This document shows, piece after piece, positions 27,977 through 35,505 of a stretch of DNA of 64,000 nt; within the stretch, counting starts at the first letter, position 1; every line of letters begins with the position of its first letter. The notes under the pieces were generated by a model. That model was not told where the DNA came from and made no database searches. It saw nothing but the letters and a program-made list of their open reading frames with translations. The stretch covers positions 3,822,501 through 3,886,500 of the forward strand of contig NZ_PPFB01000001.1 in assembly GCF_002899455.1 (NCBI RefSeq). Reading direction: 5' to 3'. Source of the DNA: Streptomyces sp. DH-12. GTDB taxonomy: Bacteria > Actinomycetota > Actinomycetes > Streptomycetales > Streptomycetaceae. Made by a program: the position numbers and the translations under genes.

Positions 27977-29608
27977 ATGAGCCAGGACGGCGCACAGGGC
28001 CGGCACACGGGGCGGGCGCTCGCGGGCGGACGCTACCAACTGCGGGACCTGCTCGGCCAGGGTGGCATGGCCTCGGTGCACCTCGCCTACGACACGGTGC
28101 TGGACCGCCAGGTCGCGATCAAGACGTTGCACACGGAACTCGGGCGGGAGCAGGCGTTCCGTGAGCGCTTCCGCCGCGAGGCCCAGTCCGTGGCGAAGCT
28201 CACGCACACCAACATCGTCTCGGTGTTCGACACCGGCGAGGACGACGTGGACGGCATGACGACGCCGTACATCGTCATGGAGTACGTCGAGGGCCGTCCG
28301 CTCGGCTCCGTGCTCGACGAGGACGTGCGGCAGCACGGCGCGATGCCCGCCGACAAGGCGCTGAGGATCACCGCCGACGTGCTGGCGGCGCTGGAGATCA
28401 GCCACGAGATGGGGCTGGTCCACCGCGACATCAAGCCCGGCAACGTGATGATGACCAAGCGCGGCGTGGTCAAGGTGATGGACTTCGGCATCGCCCGCGC
28501 CATGCAGTCCGGCGTGACGTCGATGACGCAGACCGGCATGGTCGTCGGCACCCCGCAGTACCTCTCCCCGGAGCAGGCGCTCGGCCGGGGCGTCGACGCG
28601 CGCTCCGACCTGTACTCGGTCGGCATCATGCTGTTCCAGCTGGTCACCGGCAGGCTGCCGTTCGACGCGGACTCCCCGCTCGCCATCGCCTACGCGCACG
28701 TGCAGGAGGAGCCCCCGGTCGCCTCCTCCGTCAACCGCTCGCTGCCGCCGGCCGTGGACGCGCTGATCGCCCGCGCGCTGAAGAAGAACCCGAACGAGCG
28801 CTTCCCCAGCGCGGAGGCCATGCGCGGGGAGTGCCTGCGGGTGGCGCAGTCCTTCCAGGCGGCCCCGCCCAGCATCGTGCCCGGCGGCCGGACGCCCAGC
28901 GGCGCCGGTGTCGGCTCCGCGGTCTTCCCGCCGGTCGACCGGTCCGGCCAGGCGCCCGCGGGCAGCGTCCAGACGCCGTACCAGCCGACGCCCCCGCCGC
29001 CGAACCCGTACGGCTCCCCCGCCCCGGCCACGCCCGCCCCGTCGTACGGCTACCCGCAGCAGGGCGGCTACCCGACGCCGTACGCCCAGCCGGGCCCGTC
29101 GACGCCCGCGCCGTACACGATCTCGCCGCAGGGCTCCGGCAGCGGCGGTGCGAGGCGCGGCCGGAACACTCCGGTGATCGTCGCCTCGGTCCTCGTCGCG
29201 GTGCTGGCGGTCGGCGGCCTGGTCACGGCGCTGGCGCTCAACAACGGGGACGACAAGGACCCGCGGGCGGGCGGCGCGTCCGCCTCGACGGCGAAGCCCG
29301 AGGGCTACCGAGGTCCGGACACGTCCAAGACGATCGACCCGGAGAAGTGCGAGGACCCGCAGGAGGCGTACAACGACCCCGACAAGGTCCAGCTGCCCGA
29401 CTTCAAGTTCAAGCACATCGCCTCGGTGAAGGCGTGCTTCCAGGCCGCGGGCTGGGGCGGCAACCTCAAGATCGTCGAGGTGGACGAGAACACCTACGGC
29501 GAGGGGTCGGTCCGCGAGCAGTTCCCGCCGGCCGGCACCGACGTCGATCCGGAGGACATGCCGCAGATCACACTCAAGGTCTCGACGGGCAACCCGCCGA
29601 CGTCCTGA
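27977..29608 (+). CDS. Membrane-anchored Hanks-type Ser/Thr kinase with PASTA-like outer domain
   Basis: The protein is 543 residues from an ATG with GGGGGA upstream. The kinase domain shows GQGGMASV, VAIKTL, HRDIKPGNVM, DFGIARA and GTPQYLSPEQA. A long Pro/Gly/Tyr-rich cytosolic linker (about 290-400) precedes one membrane span (VIVASVLVAVLAVGGLVTALAL). The outer domain contains LPDFKFKHIASVKACFQAAGW and a V..Q.P..G..V end, which resembles one PASTA unit with two Cys nearby (CEDPQEA and KACF). This suggests a cell-wall or muropeptide-responsive sensor. It is followed by a strong terminator. Confidence 0.92.
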   Translation: MSQDGAQGRHTGRALAGGRYQLRDLLGQGGMASVHLAYDTVLDRQVAIKTLHTELGREQAFRERFRREAQSVAKLTHTNIVSVFDTGEDDVDGMTTPYIVMEYVEGRPLGSVLDEDVRQHGAMPADKALRITADVLAALEISHEMGLVHRDIKPGNVMMTKRGVVKVMDFGIARAMQSGVTSMTQTGMVVGTPQYLSPEQALGRGVDARSDLYSVGIMLFQLVTGRLPFDADSPLAIAYAHVQEEPPVASSVNRSLPPAVDALIARALKKNPNERFPSAEAMRGECLRVAQSFQAAPPSIVPGGRTPSGAGVGSAVFPPVDRSGQAPAGSVQTPYQPTPPPPNPYGSPAPATPAPSYGYPQQGGYPTPYAQPGPSTPAPYTISPQGSGSGGARRGRNTPVIVASVLVAVLAVGGLVTALALNNGDDKDPRAGGASASTAKPEGYRGPDTSKTIDPEKCEDPQEAYNDPDKVQLPDFKFKHIASVKACFQAAGWGGNLKIVEVDENTYGEGSVREQFPPAGTDVDPEDMPQITLKVSTGNPPTS

Positions 29609-29648
29609 CCCGGCGGCTCCGCGCCCGCGAAGCGCCCGCACGCGTACG

Positions 29649-29680
29649 GAAGGGGCCCGGCACGGATGCCGGGCCCCTTC
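29649..29680. terminator. Hairpin terminator between convergent kinase and bpa genes
   Basis: A perfect 14-bp stem (GAAGGGGCCCGGCA at 29649-29662 with its complement at 29667-29680) has loop CGGA. Confidence 0.88.
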
Positions 29681-29722
29681 GGTGCGGTCGGTCGGGGGCG
29701 GTCCCCCGGTCCATGAGGCGGT

Positions 29723-30280
29723 TTACAGGTACGGGCCGCCCGAGCGGCCGCCCGGGTGGGAGTCCTCGGGTCCCTCGGCGACACCCGGCGGCAGCGCGCG
29801 GCGCATCTGCTCCAACTGGGCGCGCGCCGCCATCTGCTGGGCGAAGAGCGTCGTCTGGATCCCGTGGAAGAGTCCTTCCAGCCAGCCCACCAGCTGGGCC
29901 TGCGCGATGCGCAGCTCCGCGTCGCTGGGGGTGGCCTCGTCCGTGAAGGGCAGGGAGAGCCGCTCCAGCTCCTCGACCAGCTCCGGCGCCAGGCCGTCCT
30001 CGAGTTCCTTCACCGAACTGGCGTGGATCTCCTTGAGGCGGTTGCGGCTGGCCTCGTCGAGAGGAGCGGCGCGCACCTCCTCCAGCAGCTGCTTGATCAT
30101 GCTGCCGATCCGCATGACCTTCGCCGGCTGCTCCACCTGCTCCGTCACCGGGGTCTCACGGGAGTCCTCGTCCCCCTTGCCGCCGCTGAGCGCCATACCG
30201 TCCTGGCCCACGACCAGGATCTGCGGATTCTCCGGCGACCGTTCGTTCCTCGGCATCTCCATTCGACCATTGTCGCGCAC
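29723..30280 (-). CDS. bpa: Bacterial proteasome activator (Bpa/PafE family)
   Basis: About 185 residues. The helical core (VMRIGSMIKQLLEEVRAAPLDEASRNRLKEIHASSVKELEDGLAPELVEELERLSLPF) is characteristic of Bpa, the ATP-independent ring activator of the actinobacterial 20S proteasome. The C-terminus is GGPYL, matching the hydrophobic-Tyr-Leu tail that docks into the proteasome alpha ring. The GTG at 30280 has GGGAGGGGG just upstream; ATGs six or eight codons later are alternatives. It is transcribed alone, convergent with the PASTA-like kinase. Proteasome core genes are not in this window. Confidence 0.92.
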   Translation of the reverse strand: MRDNGRMEMPRNERSPENPQILVVGQDGMALSGGKGDEDSRETPVTEQVEQPAKVMRIGSMIKQLLEEVRAAPLDEASRNRLKEIHASSVKELEDGLAPELVEELERLSLPFTDEATPSDAELRIAQAQLVGWLEGLFHGIQTTLFAQQMAARAQLEQMRRALPPGVAEGPEDSHPGGRSGGPYL

Positions 30281-30450
30281 GCCCCCTCCCCGGCACGGTG
30301 CCGCCCCCGGAAGCGGCCGCCCCGCGGGGTCCTCCGGACGGCCCTGTCCGACATGCCGGTCCCGTCCGCCGGTGCGAGGCTGTCGGCGTCCATCCGGCCC
30401 ATCTTGCCGACGGTGCGGCCGAGCACCGGCCGGCGCGGGAGGTCACGGCC

Positions 30451-31158
30451 GTGACTCCATCGCTGCGCACACTGGGGACGACGCTCGTTCTGGCGGCGGG
30501 CGCCGTGCTGACGCCGTACGGCCCCCTCGCGGGACCCCCGACCGCCGGCACGGCGTCCGGGGCGGAGCGCACGATCACCGGCACGGCGTCCGGGGCGGAG
30601 CGCACTCCGCCGGGTGCCGACAGCGCCGGGAGCGCCCAGGCGCGCGCGGTGCCCCGTTCCCCTTCCGCCTCCCCGTCGTCCTCGGTCTCGCCCTCGCCCT
30701 CCGTGTCCCGGACCGGAGGCGGGCCGGGCGAGGGACGCGACCGGCCCGGGCGGCGGGAGACGGCGGGGGAAGGGTCCCGGGACACCGCGCCGTCCCGGCG
30801 GGGCGCCGAGGAGGGCACGGGCCCCCGCGGGGCGGCCGGACGGCCGGACGGCGACGGGGCGCGGCGGCCCGACGCCCGGCTCGACGCGTCCGCCCCGGCG
30901 GAGGTGAGGGACGGCGCGGCGGAGGAGTCTCCTGCCGGTGACGCGGGCGGGGCCGCCCCGTCCGCGCCCGCCTCCTCGGCGGCGGCTCCGGTGCCCGCCG
31001 CCTCGTCGCCGGCCGCTGAGCCGGACGCGGTCGCGGGCACCGCCGCCGAACCGGTGCTGCGGATCCTGCCGCTGGGCAGCGGCCTGGTCCTCATCGGCCT
31101 CGGCTGCGCCCTCGCCCACCTGGGACTGCGGTTGCGTCAGGAACGCGGAGCGCGCTGA
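30451..31158 (+). CDS. Hypothetical secreted/membrane protein, low-complexity
   Basis: About 235 residues from a GTG with GGGAGG nine bases upstream. It starts with a signal-like segment (LRTLGTTLVLAAGAVLTPYGPL), continues with a very long Ser/Pro/Gly/Arg/Ala-rich region, and ends with one hydrophobic span (LPLGSGLVLIGLGCALAHLGL) and a basic tail. This topology suggests an outward stalk anchored at its C-terminus. No conserved domain was recognised. The low-complexity stretch includes a duplicated GTASGAERT. Confidence 0.6.
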   Translation: MTPSLRTLGTTLVLAAGAVLTPYGPLAGPPTAGTASGAERTITGTASGAERTPPGADSAGSAQARAVPRSPSASPSSSVSPSPSVSRTGGGPGEGRDRPGRRETAGEGSRDTAPSRRGAEEGTGPRGAAGRPDGDGARRPDARLDASAPAEVRDGAAEESPAGDAGGAAPSAPASSAAAPVPAASSPAAEPDAVAGTAAEPVLRILPLGSGLVLIGLGCALAHLGLRLRQERGAR

Positions 31159-31175
31159 CCCCGGCCTCGCCGGAC

Positions 31176-32159
31176 TCAGTGGGGCGTGATCAGCAGGACC
31201 TTGCCGATGTGGGAGCTGTCCTCCACCACCCGGTGCGCCTCGGCGGCGTCCGGCATGGGGATCTCCCGGTCGATCACCGGACGGACGTGACCGCCGGACA
31301 CCAGCGGCCACACGTGCTCCCGCACGGCCGCCACGATCGCGGCCTTCTCCTCCAGCGGGCGGGCGCGCAGGGTGGTGGCGGTGATCGCGGCGCGCTTGGC
31401 GAGCAGGGCGCCGATGTTCAGCTCGCCCTTCACCCCGCCCTGCATGCCGATGATCACGAGCCGGCCGTTCACGGCGAGGGCCTGCACGTTGCGGTCCAGG
31501 TACTTGGCGCCCATGTTGTCCAGGATGACGTCCGCGCCCCTGCCTTCGGTGGCCTCCCGCAGCTCGGCCACGAAGTCCTGCTCGCGGTAGTTGATCAGGA
31601 TGTCCGCGCCCAGCTCGGCGCAGCGCTCCAGCTTCTCCTTCGTGCCCGCGGTGACGGCGACCTTCGCCCCGACGGCCTTGGCGAGCTGGATCGCCATGGT
31701 GCCGATGCCGCTCGATCCGCCGTGCACGAGGAACGTCTCGCCGGGGCGCAGGTGGGCGACCATGAAGACGTTCGACCACACCGTGCAGACCACCTCGGGC
31801 AGCGCGGCGGCCCGGTCGACGGTGAGCCCCTCGGGGACGGGCAGCAGCTGCCCCGCGGGGACGACCGCCTTCTCGGCGTAACCGCCGCCGGAGAGCAGCG
31901 CGCAGACCTCGTCGCCGACGGCCCAGCCGCTCACCCCGGGACCGATCCGGGCGATCCGGCCGGAGCACTCCAGGCCGGGGTGGGGGGACGTGCCGGGCGG
32001 CGGGTCGTAGAAGCCCTGGCGCTGCAGGATGTCGGCGCGGTTGACGGCCGCGGCCACCACGTCGACGAGGACCTCGCCCTCGCCGGCCACCGGATCGGGG
32101 ACCTCGTCCCAGACCAGCGCCTCGGGCCCACCGGGTTCGGGAATCGTGATCGCATGCAT
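31176..32159 (-). CDS. NAD(P)H:quinone oxidoreductase, zeta-crystallin/PIG3 type (MDR family)
   Basis: A 327-residue protein from the ATG 32159 (MHAITIPEPGGPEAL); longer upstream frames add no family sequence. The GroES-like N-domain has AAAVNRADILQRQGFYDPPPGTSPHPGLECSG. The Rossmann domain has FLVHGGSSGIGTMAIQLAKAVGAKV. The zinc ligands of alcohol dehydrogenases are absent, as in quinone reductases. The closest group is PIG3-like enzymes that reduce quinones with NADPH. It stands alone, convergent with the preceding membrane protein gene. Confidence 0.9.
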   Translation of the reverse strand: MHAITIPEPGGPEALVWDEVPDPVAGEGEVLVDVVAAAVNRADILQRQGFYDPPPGTSPHPGLECSGRIARIGPGVSGWAVGDEVCALLSGGGYAEKAVVPAGQLLPVPEGLTVDRAAALPEVVCTVWSNVFMVAHLRPGETFLVHGGSSGIGTMAIQLAKAVGAKVAVTAGTKEKLERCAELGADILINYREQDFVAELREATEGRGADVILDNMGAKYLDRNVQALAVNGRLVIIGMQGGVKGELNIGALLAKRAAITATTLRARPLEEKAAIVAAVREHVWPLVSGGHVRPVIDREIPMPDAAEAHRVVEDSSHIGKVLLITPH

Positions 32160-32200
32160 GAGGGGGACGGTACTCCGGGAGGCGGTGCCCACGGCTCACC

Positions 32201-32264
32201 CCGGGGAGTCGCGTCCGCCCCCGGGAGTCGCATCCGTCCCCCCGGGGAGTCGCGTCCGCCCCCC
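32201..32264. repeat. Three tandem copies of a ~21-base repeat
   Basis: CCGGGGAGTCGCGTCCGCCC occurs at 32201-32220, a variant (GGGAGTCGCATCCGTCC) at 32221-32241 and a third copy at 32242-32264. The array sits in the divergent promoter region between the quinone reductase and the ABC transporter. Confidence 0.8.
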
Positions 32265-32369
32265 GGAGCCCGGCGCGGACGCCGGAAAATCCGCGTGCGG
32301 GACCGATGAGTTTGCGCGACGGTGAAGGTCTGTCCATGCGTAGCCCACGTACGCGGAAGGACCCGAAGC

Positions 32370-33386
32370 ATGAGCACGCAGACGTCCGGCCTGGCGATCG
32401 AGACCACGGGCCTGGTCAAGACCTTCGGCGAGACACGGGCCGTCGACGGCGTGGACCTCACGGTGCCCACCGGCACGGTCTACGGCGTCCTCGGGCCGAA
32501 CGGCGCCGGCAAGACCACCACCGTGAAGATGCTCGCCACCCTGCTGCGCCCGGACGGCGGTGAGGCCCGTGTCTTCGGTCACGACGTCGTGCACGACGCC
32601 GACGCGGTCCGCTCCCGGGTGAGCCTCACCGGCCAGTACGCGTCGGTGGACGAGGACCTCACCGGCACCGAGAACCTGGTCCTGCTCGGCCGGCTGCTCG
32701 GGCACCGCAAGCCCGCGGCCCGTGAGCGTGCCGCCCAGTTGCTGGAGGCGTTCGGTCTCACCGAGGCGGCGGGCAGGCAGATCAAGCACTACTCGGGCGG
32801 CATGCGACGCCGCATCGACATCGCCGCGTCCATCCTCAACACCCCTGACCTGCTGTTCCTCGACGAGCCCACCACCGGCCTCGACCCGCGCAGCCGCAAC
32901 CAGGTGTGGGACATCGTGCGCGCGGTCGTCGCCCAGGGCACCACGGTGCTGCTGACCACGCAGTACCTGGACGAGGCCGACCAGCTGGCGTCCCGCATCG
33001 CGGTGATCGACACGGGCCGGGTGATCGCCGAGGGCACCAAGGGCGAGCTCAAGGCGTCCGTGGGCGCCGGTTCCGTCCACGTGCGGCTGCGCGATCCCGA
33101 CCGGCGCGGCGACGCCGAGCGGCTGCTGCGCGAGATGCTGCTCGCCGAGGTGCAGCTGGAACCCGACCCGGTGGCGCTCACCGCCCGGCTCAACGCCGCG
33201 ACCAGCGACAGCGCCGCCGACCAGGCCGCACGGGCCCTCACCGAGCTGTCCCGGACCGGGATCACCGTCGACAACTTCTCCCTCGGCCAGCCGAGCCTCG
33301 ACGAGGTCTTCCTCGCGCTGACCGGCCATGAGACCGGCGCCGAGGACGGCACCGGCACCGACACGAAGGACGAGGTGGCGGCATGA
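32370..33386 (+). CDS. ABC transporter ATP-binding protein (DrrA-type daunorubicin-resistance family)
   Basis: A 338-residue protein; the ATG at 32370 has GGAAGGA upstream. Walker A is GPNGAGKTT, the signature is YSGGMRRRIDIA, Walker B is LLFLDEPTTGLD, and the switch His is replaced by LLTTQYLDEADQLA as in this family. The C-terminal region (FSLGQPSLDEVFLALTGHE) is the DrrA-specific regulatory tail. It powers drug or lipid efflux with the permease that overlaps it (ATGA). The natural substrate is unknown, and it lies too far from the PKS cluster to be assigned to it. Confidence 0.95.
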   Translation: MSTQTSGLAIETTGLVKTFGETRAVDGVDLTVPTGTVYGVLGPNGAGKTTTVKMLATLLRPDGGEARVFGHDVVHDADAVRSRVSLTGQYASVDEDLTGTENLVLLGRLLGHRKPAARERAAQLLEAFGLTEAAGRQIKHYSGGMRRRIDIAASILNTPDLLFLDEPTTGLDPRSRNQVWDIVRAVVAQGTTVLLTTQYLDEADQLASRIAVIDTGRVIAEGTKGELKASVGAGSVHVRLRDPDRRGDAERLLREMLLAEVQLEPDPVALTARLNAATSDSAADQAARALTELSRTGITVDNFSLGQPSLDEVFLALTGHETGAEDGTGTDTKDEVAA

Positions 33387-34231
33387 GCACGGCCACGAGC
33401 ACGGAGACCAAGGAACTCGCGCCGGTCAGCACCGAGTCCCTGGCGGCCCTGCTGGTCGCCAAGGAGCGGCCGCAGCGGCCCAGCTCCCTGTCCACGTCCC
33501 TGACGTTCGGCTGGCGTGCCATGCTGAAGATCAAGCACGTGCCCGAGCAGCTCTTCGACGTCACCGCGTTCCCGATCATGAACCTGCTGATGTTCACGTA
33601 CCTCTTCGGCGGTGCGCTGGCGGGGTCGCCGACGGACTACATCCAGTTCGTCCTGCCGGGCATCCTCGTGATGTCGGTCGTCATGATCACCATGTACACC
33701 GGCGTCTCGGTGAACATCGACATCGAGAAGGGCGTCTTCGACCGCTTCCGCTCACTGCCGATCTGGCGGCCCTCGGCGATGGTCGGCTACCTGCTCGGCG
33801 ACGCCCTGCGCTACACCATCGCCTCCGTGATCATGCTGTGCATGGGCCTGCTGCTCGGCTACCGCGCCGACGGCGGCGTCCTCGGGGTGGTGGCCGGGAT
33901 CGCGCTCCTGCTGCTGTTCTCGTTCGCCTTCTCGTGGATCTGGACGATGTTCGGGCTGCTGCTGCGCACCGAGAAGTCGGTGATGAGCGTCAGCATGATG
34001 GTGATCTTCCCGCTCACCTTCCTGTCCAACGTCTTCGTCGACCCGCGCACCATGCCCGGCTGGCTCCAGGCCTTCGTCAACAACAGCCCGGTGACCCATC
34101 TGGCCTCGGCGGTCCGCGGGTTGATGGCCGGCGACTGGCCGGCCGCCGACATCATGTGGACGCTGGGCTGGTCGGCCGTGTTCGTCGTCGTCTTCGGTCC
34201 GGTCACCATGCGGCTCTACAACCGCAAGTAG
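33383..34231 (+). CDS. ABC-2 type permease (DrrB-like)
   Basis: A 282-residue membrane partner of the ATPase, starting inside its stop codon. It has about six membrane spans (from DVTAFPIMNLLMFTYLFGGAL to WSAVFVVVFGPVTMRLYNRK). The central ABC-2 segment reads FPLTFLSNVFVDPRTMPGWLQAFVNNSPVTHLASAVRGLMAG, typical of the daunorubicin-type exporter permeases. The transcript ends in a hairpin at 34268. Confidence 0.94.
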   Translation: MSTATSTETKELAPVSTESLAALLVAKERPQRPSSLSTSLTFGWRAMLKIKHVPEQLFDVTAFPIMNLLMFTYLFGGALAGSPTDYIQFVLPGILVMSVVMITMYTGVSVNIDIEKGVFDRFRSLPIWRPSAMVGYLLGDALRYTIASVIMLCMGLLLGYRADGGVLGVVAGIALLLLFSFAFSWIWTMFGLLLRTEKSVMSVSMMVIFPLTFLSNVFVDPRTMPGWLQAFVNNSPVTHLASAVRGLMAGDWPAADIMWTLGWSAVFVVVFGPVTMRLYNRK

Positions 34232-34267
34232 GGCGGTCCAGGGCAGCAGGGCGGTCCAGGACGCGGT

Positions 34268-34307
34268 ACGGCCCCGAGGAGTCGAGCGAGTCGATCCTCG
34301 GGGCCGT
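34268..34307. terminator. Hairpin terminator after ABC exporter
   Basis: A perfect 13-bp stem (ACGGCCCCGAGGA at 34268-34280 with 34295-34307), extended by a TCGA pair inside. It lies between the ABC operon and the convergent channel gene. Confidence 0.85.
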
Positions 34308-34356
34308 CGCCTTGTGCGGCCACGGACTCGGGGCCGTCGCCTTGTGCGGCCGCGGA
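34297..34356. repeat. Two tandem copies of a 30-base unit
   Basis: The unit beginning CTCGGGGCCGTCGCCTTGTG starts at 34297 and again at 34327, with one base changed near the end. The first copy overlaps the right arm of the terminator, so the terminator arm has been duplicated. Confidence 0.85.
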
Positions 34357-34403
34357 GACGGTTCTCAGCGGGCGGGAACGGCTCCCAGCCGCGGGAACGC
34401 CTC

Positions 34404-35498
34404 TCAGTTACGGAGAGGGCGGACGTCCGGGGCCACCTGAGTGACCGGTGTGGCCCGCATGATCGTGATCAGCCGGTCCGTCAGCTCCAGTGTTCCGACC
34501 TCCCGGTCGTCGTAGCCGAGCACCCGGTGCCCGCGTACGACGCTCACCACCAGGTCGTCCAGCTCCCGCGGGGTCTTCCCCACCTCGGCCTTTATGACCG
34601 GCCGTTCCACCACGTCCAGCCCGGTGCCCTGCTGGATCAGGTCCTCCATGACCATGCCCGCGGCCGGGCTCAGCACGGAGAGGCCCAGCAGCCGCCCGGC
34701 CGCGCTGGCGCTGGTGATGACCGCGTCGGCGCCCGACTGCTTGAGCAGCGGCGCGTTCTCCTCCTCGCGGACCGCGGCGACGATCTTCGCGTTCCGGTTG
34801 AGCTGGCGTGCCGTCAGCGTCACCAGGACCGCGGTGTCGTCGCGCTGGGTCGCGATGATGACCTGGCGGGCCCGCTGGAGCTCGGCCCGCTTCAACACCT
34901 CGCTGCGCGTCGCGTCGCCTATGACGCCCGCGTAGCCGTCCGCCGTGGCCGCGTCGATCGCCTTGGCGCTGGGATCGACCACCACGACCTGCTCCTTGCG
35001 GAGCCCCGTCGCACAGACCGTCCTGATCGCGGACCTTCCCTTGGTCCCGAATCCGACGACTACGGTGTGATCGCGCAACGTGGACCTCCAGCGGGTCAGT
35101 CGCCATTCCTCCCGGGTACGTTCGGTGAGGGCCTCGAGAGTGGTGCCGACCAGGATGATCAGGAACATCACCCGCAGCGGCGTGATGACGAAGATGTTGG
35201 TGAGCCGGGCCGCGTCCGTCACCGGCGTGATGTCGCCGTACCCCGTGGTGGAGAGGGTGACGGTCGCATAGTAGAACGCGTCGAGGAGATCGACGGGTCC
35301 GTCGGAGTTGTCGTGGTAGCCGTCGCGGTCGGCGTACACGATGAGCGCCGTCACCACGAGCACCAGCAAGGCCATCGACAGCCGCTTGGCGACCTGGCGG
35401 ATCGGGTGCTCCACCAGTTTGCGCGGCAGCTTGACCCGATGGGTCACCAGATGTTCGTCGGCTTGACGGGCGATGACGTCCTGGCCCGGAAGTTTCAC
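34404..35498 (-). CDS. Potassium channel with RCK/TrkA-N NAD-binding domain
   Basis: About 364 residues. After a cytosolic start there are two membrane spans around a pore loop with the K+ selectivity filter TTGYGD. An RCK domain (HTVVVGFGTKGRSAIRTV, VVVVDPSAKAIDAA, GVIGDATRSEVLKRA) and a TrkA-C-like end follow. It is probably a ligand-gated K+ channel or K+/osmotic sensor. The GTG at 35498 overlaps the moeA stop by four bases (GTGA); a GTG three codons upstream (35507) is also possible. Both starts lie within the parS site. It is the last gene of a three-gene coupled set with moeA and the MobA-like gene, an odd functional mix. Confidence 0.9.
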   Translation of the reverse strand: MKLPGQDVIARQADEHLVTHRVKLPRKLVEHPIRQVAKRLSMALLVLVVTALIVYADRDGYHDNSDGPVDLLDAFYYATVTLSTTGYGDITPVTDAARLTNIFVITPLRVMFLIILVGTTLEALTERTREEWRLTRWRSTLRDHTVVVGFGTKGRSAIRTVCATGLRKEQVVVVDPSAKAIDAATADGYAGVIGDATRSEVLKRAELQRARQVIIATQRDDTAVLVTLTARQLNRNAKIVAAVREEENAPLLKQSGADAVITSASAAGRLLGLSVLSPAAGMVMEDLIQQGTGLDVVERPVIKAEVGKTPRELDDLVVSVVRGHRVLGYDDREVGTLELTDRLITIMRATPVTQVAPDVRPLRN

Positions 35499-35505
35499 GT
35501 GAAAC
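35492..35505. promoter_or_regulatory. parS centromere-like site (ParB binding)
   Basis: GTTTCACGTGAAAC is a perfect 14-bp palindrome and identical to the Streptomyces parS consensus. ParB loads on such sites, which cluster around oriC. Here it is embedded in coding sequence, spanning the moeA stop and the channel start. Confidence 0.93.
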
